From NCBI RefSeq assembly GCF_905220415.1, contig NC_059554.1, positions 7,713,001 to 7,777,000 on the forward strand: DNA of 64,000 nucleotides, given 5' to 3'. Below, piece after piece: positions 12,701 through 27,700 of this stretch. The notes beneath the pieces were generated by a model. That model saw nothing but the letters and a program-made list of their open reading frames with translations. It was not told where the DNA came from and did no database searches. The position numbers were made by a program, and so were the translations under genes. Source of the DNA: Colias croceus (lineage: Eukaryota > Arthropoda > Insecta > Lepidoptera > Pieridae). Each line of letters begins with the position of its first letter. Positions within the stretch are counted from its first letter, which is position 1.

Positions 12701-15700
12701 TTTCGGAATAGTATTATGTCACAGATCCTTGCGCGATATGAATGATAAGAAGTAGACGGCACAGAAGCGTGGCATAATGATTGCGGTGCGAGGGGCGTGG
12801 TGCGCGCGCAGCGGCGCGGCGCGGCGGCGGCTGTTTGCGCGCGGCGCGGCAGTCCGGCCGCCCCCGCAACTCGCCCCGGTCCGGCGCCGCCGGCACCCGT
12901 TCGGATGCCGCTGCCGGCCGCCGCTTGCGATGGTCCACGCCGGGCCCACTGTCCGCGCGCCCTCCCGCGCTATGTTCGCCGCCACTGACGCGAAACCGCG
13001 CCGTGCAGTCTCGCCACTTGGTATACCCAAGTCCCCCTCGTTCCATTCCGGCCTGGACCTGGTCGCCAGCCAGACGAAGCGCTCGGAGAGCGTGACGGAC
13101 GTTGCTCGTGCGTTCCGCTTCGCCCTTTTCGGTATGGAGGGCCAGGCGCCCAAGGCGCCCTCGCCGCCTGACGCGCGGTCGCCGCCACCCCCGATACCTG
13201 TTACGACTACGCCTCCCACTACTACCGCCCCGGCGGTCGTGTCGCCGGAGAAACCGGCACCCGCTGCTAATGGAGATAAAGAGAGCTTAATGGTGCAGCT
13301 AGCGCTGCTGAAAGGTTCGTTTTCAATACAATAGCGAGGCTAAGTAATAAATCAAACGTGTTTATGCTCGCTGATGCCTTTCTACATACGCCTTAATTAT
13401 GGACGTCAATACGACAATTGTGTTATTGACATCGACACGTTGAATAAGTAGTTCAATGTGAAAATTGTCCATTGCTAAGCACCGCCCACGCCTCAACGCA
13501 ACCTTGAATTATGTACGTCGAGTGTCCCTAAGCACTTAACGTCTGTTAATGTCGCTACAAGTAAGCAAATGGCGAAAAGGCCGCAGAAATATATCGACCC
13601 GGTGGCGACCGGCAGCCGCTGTGTCTATATGTAAATATGTTTGTACACCATGGGGAATCAATAACTGCTATCTCAATTAATCGTTAAGCATTGGGAACAG
13701 TCACGCTCGCTCGGTCAGTCGGGTTAATTTCACACTAAGCATAAATATCTAATGGTATAAAGCGAGGTCGTGAATGATTTTTTACAAGGTGGTTGGTTGC
13801 ATACAAATCCTTTAAATAAAAAGCGATATAAAGAAATACTTATTTATCATTACATTTGCTCAAACAATACAAAATACATAATCGTTTTAGTTCTATTTCC
13901 TGATAAATCAATATGATTTTTACATTACTAATTCCTCTAATCCTTTTGTTATAAGTAGCTATAGCAGCCGTTATTAGTTTCTCATCTTCTAATATATATA
14001 AATCTCGTGTCACAATGTTTGTCTTCAATGGACTCCTAAACCACATAACCGATTATAATAAAATTCGCACACCATGTGCAGTTGGATCCAACTTGAGAGA
14101 TAGGATAGTTTAAATTTCAAATCGTTTTAGAGAAAGCGGGCGAAGCCGCGGGCGGTAAGCTAGTATATTATATGATTCACACAAGGTATAGCATTCACTA
14201 GCAAACTTTCCTTATTTTCCTGAATATCATCAATTGTTTCAAAGAAACTCAGAAGCCTAAATGCTCGCAGGGGGCCCGATCGCCTGCTGCGCGAACTTTA
14301 ATAGCCTGTCACATTTATGGCTGAATAAAACACAATGAAAACATTTACTCCAAGCCTTTTAAACAATACCCAACTGAAAATTACTTTTTACTATGGGTAT
14401 ATACTATAAATAATTCTTTTTTGCTACAATCGTATTTCGATTAACTGGCAACTGACGATTTCACCGGCATATAATATGATACTGTTTGAATCTTATTAAT
14501 TTCGACGCATTTAATTGTGTTTATTGACTTTAAACACGGCATGGGAAAGAATAAGTATAAAATTGTAAGATCGTTGTATTGCATTGTTGTAGTTCTAACG
14601 GTCTATAAACAAAGCTAAACAAAATATTCATTTGTCAATCATAGGTTAAAAGATGATAATATACAAAATACCAGTATGTACTTTCTTTTAGCTACCATAA
14701 TCGATAAAAAATGTATTATGATTAATTGCGTTATGAAAGTAAGTGACGATAGAGTTCTCTTGTGTGATGTAGAAAAAGCGTTCCCTCCAACCAACCCAAC
14801 TCCAATCTACCCAAAACTAGAATTAATTGGTAATAACCTTTATACTATTATTTCTTGAACGCCATCTGTCCTATCTATCCCTCTAATTGTTGCTAATTAA
14901 ATAAGACCGCTCGTGCGTGCCCTGAATTTTGTCACTGTTCTTATTCGTTAGCCTTTTATTGTAGAAACAACGTGAATTAGACAAATTCTTGATGAAATTG
15001 CAGTAGCTTAAAAGAAAACACTTTTATTGTAAACTGCATTATTTAATTTAAAACAGGGTGAGTTATCTTTAATGCTATACATTATACACTATACACCCTA
15101 GCAGTGTTTATGGACAGTTTATGTGTGGACGATAACAACCTATGTAAGATGGTACATATGGATTGGTAACATGACATTTTAATTGGAGCCTGAGATGGCA
15201 GTACCTATTACATTATGAAATAATATTACAAGATTACTAAAATATATATAACACATTACTTGACAGTAAGTCACAGTACAATGTTGTTAACTGCCTCTGC
15301 AGGGGGTGAGTGTTTATATGGCATGAAAAGCGAAAACAACTAATAGTTAACACGCGAATAGTTGTTTTGTAAGTCTTTCTATAAGCAAACATAAAAACTC
15401 AATGTAGATAAGAGGTTCATTCTATTTGTTCGTGAATCATTTAAAGCTGCCGGAACTGATGACGGTTTTTTAGGAAAGTCTGTAGGAGAGGTTTGTACGA
15501 AATCAAATCCTTATTGTAAAGCAAACAACAACTGCCTATCGAATACTAGTTGGTTTATCAATTTTTTGATAAAGTATGAAAACTATATTTTAGTCCAATG
15601 CTGGTCAGCATTATTCAGCGTCTAAATACATTTACGTATATACATTTTACTTTATTTGGACAATTCATTTACTCTCCTCTCTACCACCAGACACACCGGC

Positions 15701-18700
15701 AGCAGAGCGCGAACAGCTATTCGTGCAGAAGTTGCGGCAATGTTGCCTGCTGTTCGACTTCGCGGAGGAGCCGCTGTCGGACCTCAAGTGGAAGGAGGTG
15801 AAGCGGGCCGCGCTGCTCGAGATGGTCGAGTATGTGACGTCACAGCGCGGCGTCATCACCGAGGCTATATACCCGGAGGCTGTTAATATGGTGAGTTTTC
15901 GGTAGATTTAGGTGAAGGTATTATCTATCTAATATATATCTTAGGCTTCGTAAAGAAGTTGTGGCAATGTTGCCTTCTGTTAGACTTCGTCATTACTATT
16001 CACATATAGACAAGTTCGGATGATTCAGTAATATACTTAAAAGTAGGTATGGAGAAGGTTTAAAATGTTATAAAGCTTTGGACATAATATATTTAATAAT
16101 TTGTTACTCACTGCTGATGTTTCATATTTGAATGATAGAGCTGTGGCTATAGTTTGGAATATGATTCAATTCCGTTGATTTTGGAATATCGTTGAATTAC
16201 TTAAATAATTTACTGATTTGGTTTTCATCACAATGAAATCAGTAACAGAAGCGGTTATAATTATGTCTAATCTCAAATAGAAAGTGTACAGTAATTGACC
16301 ATTATCTTATCTCGTTTTGATTCCAGGTAAGTCAAATAGTCATATCAGAGTCAACATTGATCAATATATTCCAAATCCTATGAAAATATGCTACTATTTA
16401 CTTCTATATAACTGTCTTCTGTTTAAACTTCCAGTCTCTAGCTCTCAAATGTTCTCTACGTCGTAATAATTGCTATTGAGAATGTCTAAGGGTTGCCTTT
16501 GAACTGTTATTGGTACCTATAATATGGAGATGAGGCTGTCGCTGTTCAAAGTTAATTGAATAATGAATGTACCTTTACGTGTATAGAGCTGCTTCTATAA
16601 CGTCACTGTAACTGCCTTTTTGCTTGAATATTGTCTTCTATAGAGTACAGCAAAACATTTATGAATATGCCATAAATTGAAGATATTAACATTGAATATT
16701 TTCGCAAATACAATTGCTTTGTGTCTTGGCAAGGTTACAACTCGTGATTCCACGGTTTACGACGATGTACGATAAAAGATCTAAAATAATCACTTACTAT
16801 GAGTTATGAGTTAAGCCAATATGTATTATGCAAAATACATATTGTCCTTAACTTATAGAGTAAAACCATACTTCACCATGATGCGATGTAGGATACTAAA
16901 AATTTTTAATTGGAAAATTTACTTACACGCGTTGCTTTTTTGTTTCGAGGTAATAAATGCAGTTGTATACTGACATAGTTACATTTGAACTTAACCCGTT
17001 TACGTCGCCAGGTTGTAAAACGATCAAGTGAACTAGAACAAATTGTCGCATTGCGATTAAATAAACATTAACCTTCAATAGTGCCTTCATAAAAGTGTAC
17101 AAGTGAAGTACGCTAATGTCAATGTATTTATAATCGTACTAGCTTACCGCCCGCGGCTTCGCCCGCTTTCTCTAAAACGATTTGAGATTTAAACTATCCT
17201 ATCTCTCAAGTTGGATCGAACTGCACATGGTGTGCGAATTTTATTATAATCGGTTAAATGGTTTTGGAGTCCATTGAGGACAAACATTGTGACACGAGAT
17301 TTATATACATATATTAAGATTTTCCATCTAATCCCTTTTATTCTTGCCAAAACGTAAAGCATGTCGAAATTACTCCATTCTTTGTCAAACGTCTGCCAGA
17401 TCTTGCATGAAACATATTTATAGTAAGACTTTTAGCTTCATTTGTGTTTTTCTGCAAATGTTTTCTCAGATAATGAATAGCATAAACATAAATGTATACA
17501 GAAACGACATTGACATTGACCTAAAAGTAACACATGTATTGAAACAAAGCTACGAATACGTAGCGGATTAGCAAGGTGACACTTGCGGTTAGCAAGGGGA
17601 TATGTATTATGAAATTATAGATTTTCATCCACTTGTGTTTTGTTAATGTCAAGCTGATATTAAGATAACCTTGTTGAGGCTAAAACTTTCTTGAGATAAT
17701 TCTGAAAGATATTGAAATATTTGGACATTATGTCTATGAAATCGTTGGATCTGTTCGTTGGGTTAAACGTTTTAAAGTAACCTAAATACAAGTTTTTCTT
17801 TGTATCTCAATAATCTTAGAATTGCAAACTTCACAACTAAACAAAAGATTATACATAAATATAGCACATAGATTTCATGTTCCATTTTGTCCACAGTTCG
17901 CCATAAATCTATTCCGGACGTTACCACCATCATCAAACCCCAATGGTGCGGAGTTCGACCCAGAAGAAGACGAGCCCACACTAGAGGCCGCTTGGCCGCA
18001 CCTGCAGCTTGTGTACGAGCTGTTCCTAAGGCTCCTAGAGTCGCCGGACTTCCAGCCCAATATAGCCAAGAAGTATATCGATCAGAAGTTTGTGCTGCAG
18101 GTGAGATAATTGAATAATTCCTACCCTATAACTTCTCAATTATCCGCATAATGCCGAGTTGGTTTTTGAGAACGATCTAGAATGAGTAAAATCAATGTCT
18201 ATTTGCTACTATGGATAAAGAAATCGTAATTGTCGCCACAAGATGTGGATTATTAAAAGAATTGGTGTGTAAAAAAAGAATTGGTGTTTATGTAATGGTT
18301 AAGTATTAGGTAAATTGTATTTACGCAATTGCCTTATCGTTTTTATAATATTTGTCTGAAGAAGATTATTTCAAGATATTGAAGGAAACCGTGTTATTAC
18401 CAACTTATTAAGAGATTATACAGATAGTTTGAATGTAAATGACCGGATATTAATGAACAGGAAAAACAATGATTGTCAATTTTATTGACCGCTTATGTAG
18501 CGTGGCTCTGTTAATTTTTCCTCGTATTTAAATACCTTTATGCGTAAGAAGTAATTAGAAACCTTATCGACATGCACATAAAGTTTGTTTTACACTGACT
18601 TTTTCTGCGTGAATATTATGAGCGTTAGTATTAACACTTAAATACCACATAAGTCAATAGTTCGCCATTGTTTGAATAAATATAGAATTCCTAAGGATTT

Positions 18701-21700
18701 TCCATACAAAATGGCTCTCTTATATCCGTCGTGACAACAAAGAAAAATGTTCCTAATTATATTGAACAGTTTTGTTTTTTGAAACAGATTAATTAAAATT
18801 AGGTGAGTACATATAATCGCACAAATTGCAATGAAGAGTCTTTTGTTTTTAAAGGTCTCCCGAACACGAAAACAGCTTATTGTTTTATACATGCCCATTT
18901 AGTATGTGGGTTATTTTATTCTCAGGTGCATAAAAAATGTAAAAGAAAACAAAGCATTTTTGTTGTTTTTGTTCAGGTACGCGGTATTATAATAAACGAC
19001 TTCTTATAATAATAGCGTATATTTTGACCTAAATACTACGTAATGAACTCTCTCAGGATCGCGTCGCGTAAAGCATTTCTTATAAACAGCAGTACGAATA
19101 GAATATTATTTATTTAGTTTCAAATTAAATGTCTTTTTTTGGGATTATTGTAAATCTATATTTGTGCATTGTTTTTTAGATAGGTGATAATTTAATAACT
19201 TTTTCCTCGTTCTTTATCTTCTCTAACGTTTTTTTCTATCAATGAATTACATATTATTTTAACAAAATAATGAAATATCTACGCTACGGTATCTTATTTA
19301 CTTTTGCTACGCTTAAAATACGGCTTTGCTAAACCTTTGAAAGAAAAACTAATCAACATAAAACTACACGTGAAGCTTAAGCTATGAAGACACAGCTTTA
19401 ATTAACACTAACACTTGAAATGTATCAAGCTCAAAATCAAAATCAAAAATATTTATTCAGTAACAGATATGTTTACAAATATATCAGTCATTGAGACATC
19501 CTTTTAAGCATTTAAATGCTTGTGTTAGAACATCTCGCTCTTCCTAGAGTACATTACCATTTATACAAGCTTTCTGCTTTCATAAGTCAATTAACGATTC
19601 CACCACATTCGCTAGCGATCGATAAATCGATATTCGGTTGAGATTCGCCCTTGACCGAATCGAATTATTGAACGTGTGTCTGTTCACTCTGTTCAACGAT
19701 TTATGATTATACGAGAATCTTCCTTTTATTACCTTTGTACATGTATGTTTATAAAAATGTTATTTGAGAGAGACTTACTTACGTACAAATTTGTATGTCA
19801 GCAGTTTTTATAAGTTCTGCTCTGATCAGTTCTGTTCTGATGTCTTATGCGAGTGTTATATATATATTATGTATGTTTCTTTAATTGCTAAACTAGAAAT
19901 TAACTAGCAGTTAATACCTATATATAATACTTTGGTACAGTGGTTGACGCGTGAGCGTAGAACCGAGTGTCCTGGGTTCGATTCCCGGTGGAGACGAAGA
20001 AAAAAAAATGTCTCCGTCTGTCAGAACACAGAAGGCTGATCACCTACTTGTTCCTAAAGAAAATCGATCAGTGGAACAGATGTATAATGCATCTGCCCCT
20101 TACTTCACTTTTAATATTCTTTGCAGAAGCAACATGTGGTCAATTGTGGACCAAATGGTGGTTAATTATTGAACACTCCCAAAAGAATACATATACAATA
20201 AAAAGGTTCAGATTTTGCCATCAATAATTTAATGTGAATAGTGTTCATAAATTACCTTGCCGTGGCTAGCTACTAGTTATTATTCTGTGCCGTGGCTATG
20301 AGAATTTTAGAAGTAGGGTAATTTTGTAAATTTTTGTCATGGAATCTGTTGCGTGGTAAATCAAAAAAAAATCAAAAAATCAAAATTGTTTATTTGGAAC
20401 ACAACAACGCATTACAAAAACTTTATGCACGATGGCACCCATAAAAGCTTAAATAAGCTGCGGCACAGGTGCCAACGCCCGCCTCCAAACATTAGTAGTT
20501 CCACTAATCAAATTTTAACATTCATATCTCCAAAACAGAAACACAAAGTAATTATAAAAGTAAGTAAGACGATTTACTTATACAAAATTAAAAAGACAAA
20601 AATGTGCAGGTATGTGTTTGTGAGAGAGTGTGTGAATGTTATGTGTGTGAGTATGCGAGAGTGAGATTATGTGAGTTTGTGAGGTTGAGTGAGAAATGTA
20701 GAAGTTTAGATGGTGGTTTTAATAATTAGTTCAGTTTCATCATACGAGAGGGATAGAAGCCAATTTAGGAGTATGGTTTTTAGCTTATAATGACAGAGTG
20801 GGTAAATATTGAGGACTTGATTAATTTTATTGTAGATTAACGAACTTATGAAAAGATAGTGGCGACTAGCTATTGCTGTTCTGCGATATTTAATAACGCA
20901 TACTCTGTCGTTTCTGCGCCTAGTATTTATAAAGTCCAAGTCATACACAGTGTCTGAGTGCTTCCTCAGAACAACTTTGAGAATAAACAATTGTCTTACG
21001 GTGGGAACTTGGCAAAGAGCATATAATTCGCTGGTCGGATAGCGGAGAGGTTTGTTAACGAGAACTTTGAGGACAGCCCGTTGGGCTCGTTCCAGTCTTA
21101 TCATCAAAGATTTGACACAGCCTCCCCAGGATGTTATACAGTAAGAGGTAACAGACTGAATCAATGCATAGTAAACAGTTTTTAGGTAACAGATATCAAG
21201 GACTCCTCTGAGGCGTTTAAACACAAATGTTAATTTTCTGATTTTAGAGCATACAGTATCGATCTGCTGCTTCCACGAGAACATTTGATCGATTGTGACG
21301 CCCAGATATCTCAAGCTAGTGGCTCTTTCAAGACTTATACAATTGCATTGATCACTAGGGTCGCTCTTGAGACAATCATGTACGGATATGTTAAAACTTG
21401 AGGGAGGCAGGGAAGAAAGTTTGGGGGCAAAAGTTATGTATTTACTTTTAACAATATTAAGCGTGAGGAGGTTTTGTCGAAGCCAGTCTTGAACAATCTT
21501 TAGAGCATTTTCAGCAACATTACGAACCTCCTCCCAAGTTCGGGCATGGATAATCAAAGCAGTATCATCGGCATAAGAAATTATTTTACAGTTGTTAAGA
21601 GACAAATTACACAGATCATTTATGTAAATTAGAAACAGGGTAGGTCCTAAGACGCTGCCCTGTGGTACGCCAAAAGTAACTGGTTCAAGCTCACTAACAA

Positions 21701-24700
21701 TATCATCAATAACTACACACTGCGTACGTTCAGAAAGATAACTACCAAAAATATCCAGAACAGAGCCACGAATACCACAGCGTTCCAATTTAGATATAAG
21801 AATAGAGATAGAGACAGTGTCGAATGCTTTAGAGAGGTCTAAAAAAAGAGTAACAGATTTCGTTTGTTCTTCAAAATTATTTATTATGCTATTGGTCAAA
21901 GACAACAGAGCATCTTCCGTGGATAGGCCACGTCTAAAACCGAATTGATTTTTTGATAGTAAATTATTGGTGTTAAGAAAAGTAAGGAGCCTATTATTTA
22001 AGACTTTTTCGAAGATTTTAGAAATAGCTGAAAGCACAGATATTGGGCGGTAATTAGAGACACCATCTCTATCTCCACTCTTGAAGATCGGGTGGACAAC
22101 AGCTCTCTTAAATACAGTAGGAAAAATGCCTTTTGAGATGGAAAGGTTAAAAACGTAACAGAGAATAGGAACGAGTATATGCCTCGCCGATTTAAGGACA
22201 GACGTGGGTATCCCATCCCAGCCAACAGCACATTTGTCTTTAAGATTGCAAATAATTTTATGGATTTCATCATTGTCGATACTCAGTAGTACCATCGAAT
22301 TTATAGAAGATTGAGAAGAGTTGTGTGGAAAAGCCTCAGGGGTATTACAATAATTTGAGGAAGCACTCCGAGTACTGTGAATAATTTTATAAGCCATATC
22401 TTTACCCACATTAGCAAAATAATTATTGACGGCATTGACAGATGACTTTTTACAGGTGAACCGATTCAGTAAATTACTTGCATAAGACTCCCTTGTTTTA
22501 ATTCCTGACAGCTCCTTGATAACATTCCACGCGGCCCTTGGATTATTCCTGATCTTCTGAAATGATCTTTTGGGACAACATATGGGGCTTTTTATGTTAT
22601 ACTACTTGGACTAAGTTACATATATAACATCAGCGTCAACCAGTGTTACATTAATCACTACATAGTATAAAACAAAGTCGCTTTCTCTGTCCCTATGTCC
22701 CTTTGTATGCTTAAATCTTTAAAACTACGCAACGGATTTTGATGCGGTTTATTTTAATAGATAGAGTGATTCAAGAGGAAGGTTTTACTATATAATTTAT
22801 TAGGTTTTAGACAAAGCGGGCGAAGCCGCGGGCGGTGCTAGTTATATCATAAAACACACTTGAAGGCTGAAGCTTCAGTTGAGTCTTCAAGAACATTTTC
22901 AAATACTTATTTGAATGTTTTTTACTACTAGCAATCAATTATTGTTATTTATAAATTGTAATTTAATTTATTTTTTGTTCATATAATCCATGATCTAGAC
23001 ACGCGGCAGCGTGTCAAGCCGAGTTCAAGCGAAGAGAACTGGCGAGCAGCAGCCGTGTGTATATTTACACGAACCATTTCGAGCCACTTTTCACCCCCTT
23101 TTATCTCGAATATATAGTTCAGGATACATCGCCCATTTTTGCAAGTGACTACTATCAAGCTGATTTTCCGTTTGTAGCTTTATTTTGATGAGACACCGAA
23201 TAATTTAGTGTACGAAACTCTCGATTGTGGTAGCTAACAGAGATAACAAGGATAAAATTTTTTGATTTGATGGTTCTCAAATATTTATTACGCAATTTGT
23301 AGGACAATATGTCTGTTGAATTATATAAACATTAACTAAGTGAAAACAAAAAAATCAGCTTGTTAGTAATCATTTATGATGACCTCGTTATCAATACACT
23401 TTGGAAAGGGGGACTCTTTGAACAAACCATAGATTTTGTAGGACAAATATTTTTTCGAATAATTTAGGTAATTATCTTGAGATTGAACAAAAAAAATTCA
23501 TTCAGTTAGTAATAAATATTTGAGAACCATCAAATCAAAATTTTTTATCCTTGTTATCTCTGTTAGCTACCACAATCGAGACTTTCGTACACGAAATTAT
23601 TGGGCGTCTCATCAAAATAAAGCTACAAACGGAAAATTAGCTTGATAGTAGTCACTTGCAAAAATGGGCGATGTATCTAAACTTTTAATATTATAAATGC
23701 GAAAGTAACTCTGTCTGTTACTCAATCACGCCTTAACTACTGAACCAATTTGCATGAAATTTGGTATAGAGATATTTTGATACCCGAGACCTTTCTCTTT
23801 TATATCCTTACATAGGCTACTTTTTACCACGTGAAATAGGATAGGTTTAATCCCAGAAATCCCCGGGAACGGGAACTATGCGGGTTTTTCTTTGATGCGC
23901 GGGCGAAGCTGCGGGTGGAAATCTAGTGTTATATAATTTTATGTTATGAGCTATAATTAATGTAACTGGTGTAATACCTACCGTTTTATAAATGAGGTTC
24001 CTTTTAAGTTGCAAGCTTGAACACAAACATGGCTTTCGAAGTTAATCCAAGATTACCTAATACACGGGTGTTCAGTAAATTAAGGAAATACTTAAACACA
24101 CTATATGTATGTCTCGAAACCTTCTTGAATTCTGAATGAAGCCTTGTAATGGCTTATTTGTTCTTCAATTACAAGGGCGCCTTGGAATCTTGTCTTTTAG
24201 ATATCTAGAGGCTTATTTTGTGCGTAATAAATATATACCACTATGTGTCAAGACGGTTATATATTGTTGTTCTACTGCCCAAAAAAGGAAAATATTATCT
24301 CCATTTTTCATATATTTATGTGAGTTTCTTGGAAATCTTTATTACATACCCTCGTAATATCTGAACAAGTTCAGATTTATTAGTATCGTAAGAATATGTA
24401 TAACTATCTAACATGTTGGAGACACGCGCCAAACGATTCTGTCTTTCAATGAATAAATAAATATGATTATAAGTCTTGCTATTTCTTATCCATAATATGG
24501 TTGTTTATATATTTACTATGGATTTGTATAAAAACATTGTGCTAACAATTTACAGTTTATAATTTATCCTGACTCTACTAATGTTCCATTTTTGATCATT
24601 GTTTTAAGCTATTGCATAGCTTCTATCGCGGGCCTTGAATCGAGAAATTCCGTAACGAAAAAACCTCACGCTCCCCACTCCGGCGGGGTCGGAGGTGTGG

Positions 24701-27700
24701 CTTGAAGGAATGCTTTTTTATGCTATTGGACAGCAAACGAGCAGACGCGTCGCCTGGTGTTAAGCGATACACGCCGCCCATAAGCATCCACTTCACTGGG
24801 AAGTGGATGTGTTGCTGTCCACAAAGGGATTTGGAAGAAGTTAGGTAAAAGGGGCGAGGATGAGAGGGAATGAGGATGGGGTAGGAGAGGATGGGTAGGG
24901 GATGGGAAGGGATGTGGGCCTCCGGACCCCTCACTCACCGTACGGAACGCGACAGTAAACTGTCACTATGGCGCCGATATTCTGTGAGGGTGTGGTACCT
25001 TCCTCGGTGCGAGCGTGGCCCAATTCGTGCCGAAGCATGCTCGACTCCCACTCCAAAAATGCTATGCAATATAGCTTTACTGCGGCAGTCCCCGAGTGCC
25101 ACACGTCTTTTTAATACATCTTCTTCATCCGACCATATATTTTCATAGGAATAAATCGACCCAACATATATGTACTATTATACCGCGCATATTCTAGTGC
25201 GTTCTTTCACTAATTTATCACACAAATAAAAACTGTAGGTAGAACCATTATAGTAAGTGCATGGAATATTCTCTGGTTAATTAGTCTTCACTCAAGACAC
25301 ACCTTAATGCGTCACAAACCTAGAGCGACTTATCGATATCCCAGTTTACTTTAAACCGTTAAAATAAGAAAGTTGTGATGTACAGTTATTATTCTTAATG
25401 GGTACGACACAAAATCGCATATATATGACATATTTTTATATTAATAGAAGGATTTTAAATTATATTATTTTTGTCTAATATTTGAGTAGGTACCTATAAT
25501 ACTCAATTTTGAAATTCTAACGATATAACCTATCGTTTACTAGTCGATGTTAAATTCATTGATCAATCCTTCATGATTCAATTGGTTAATTAAAAATACC
25601 CTATTTCTGGTGACAAAATTTAAAAATGCTGAAACAGTAAATAGGTACCCTTGTCTCTTATAGACTGTTTCGAAGAGTCGGAACAGCAGTATATCATAAA
25701 AATTAAAGATATTAACAAAAAAAATCAGTTCGACTAAATCAGACTTTCGTCGATTAGACTTCTTTATAACGTTTGTTTACTCATGTGATCAGATCTGTGC
25801 TAAAGCCGCTCCAAATCCAACGCATAAAATATAGCCTGCTTATATATGAATGGAACATAGATCGCTATGAACATATTTTGTCGAAATTTGATACATAATG
25901 GATTATTGGATTAGACGACGACGCGGTTGGCGCAGTGGTAATGTAACTGCCTAGTGCCTACTGAGCCGACGGTCCCGGGTTCGATCCCCGGTCAAGGCAA
26001 ATATTTGTGTGATGAACTCAATTATTTGTTCTTGGGTCTGGGTGTTATTATCTATATATTATGTATTTATTAAATATTATATTTATCGTCGCCTAGTACC
26101 CATAACACAAGCCTTAATTATTGAGCTTACTGTGGGACTAGGTCGATTTGTGTAATAATGTCCTATAATATTTATTTATTTATTATAACCACTACCATGT
26201 TAAATCACTAATAATTCTATAGATAAATCTCTTTGTCAACAGTTGTTGGAGCTATTCGACACGGAAGACCCGCGCGAGCGCGATTTCCTCAAGACAACAC
26301 TGCATAGGATATATGGAAAATTTCTAGTTCTTCGCGCGTACATAAGGAAACAGATTAACAACGTATTCTATAAGTAAGTTGATGTTTATGTGTCAGCTGT
26401 TATATGGGAATAATGTGCCGTATGTTGTGTTCTGTTGTCTTTGTTTATGTCTGTGTCTATTTTAAGGTTAATTTCGTTTGGTACGTAAGATTTATTTTAA
26501 GTCAATGGTAGTAAAGAAATGTTGTTCTAAATTTATTAAATTGAGGATCAAAATATATAAGATGTCCCGGGTTCGATCATCTTATCTGTCACATTGATTA
26601 AACTTATAGCTTTAAAGACCAATAAACATTGCATTATTATAAAGATGAAAAGATGGCCTAACTGGCATAACACAATAGCCCACCTTCACCTGTATCTTCC
26701 CAAAATATATTGAATTAATAATTATTAAAAATGGTAAAATTAAAAATTTCTATAAACTTTTAGCTCCCAAGTCATCCTACTATCCTTCCTACTTAATATT
26801 ATAAATGCGAAAGATGGTGAGGATGGATGTGTATGTGTATGTTTGTTACTCTTTCACGCAAATACTACTGAACCGATTACTATGAAATTTAGCACACATA
26901 GAGATGAACTAGGATTAACACGTATATAGAAAAAGTTTTATCCCAGAAATCCCTCGGGAACGGGTACTATGCGGGATTTTCTTTGAAAACGCGGGCGAAG
27001 CAGCGGGCGGATAGCTAGTATACCATATTGACAATCTACAACAGTTGTCATTATAGTATTCCGTGACTCGGTGAAGGTAATGACATGTTCGATGGAATTC
27101 TAGATTTCGATCTAGCTGTAAAAACTAGCTGCAGGTTTTTACTGTATGTTTGTCACGTAAATTATTGATGTGGGTAGTGTAGGTAATGTAGGTTGCTCAG
27201 GGAATTTAGAATTATTTTATTGATTGAAAAAATGCAGGTACTATTTTGTCGTTTGCAATGGTATTGCAATACTCAATAATTCCACAAATTTACTAATAGC
27301 TAAAAGTTTACTGTAAATTTTATAATGACATAAAAATAGAAGTCTCTTCTTAAGTTACCCAATAGTGTAAAATCATTAATAACAAACTTTACCGAATACA
27401 TTTTTTTCACTATTTATCAAAAAGAGAAACATTGTGAATGCACATTCTGATTATTTAAGGTTTTATCAATGTCAAAGGGACATAGGGACAGAGAAAGCGA
27501 CTTTGTTTTATACTATGTAGTGAAGCATTTTAATGCCGTCAATTAGGTACTAATTATCAAAATAATCATTTGCAGGTTTATATATGAAACAGAACATCAC
27601 AATGGTATCGCAGAGCTACTAGAGATCCTAGGTTCTATCATCAATGGTTTCGCGTTGCCGCTCAAGGAGGAACACAAACAATTCTTATTAAGGGTAATTA

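Noticed and set aside
12714..13219. Minus-strand ORFs of 110 and 166 aa opposite PP2A exon B
   Set aside because: GC-rich shadows of the plus-strand exon; plus strand has the phase-correct donor.
20706..22409. Treating the 567-aa ORF as a host gene
   Set aside because: Contains the complete RT motif series with SYADD; it is a retrotransposon ORF.
24623..25148. ORFs of 71-103 aa
   Set aside because: Lie in a GC-rich interspersed repeat; Pro/Ser-His strings come from the GGATGGG run.
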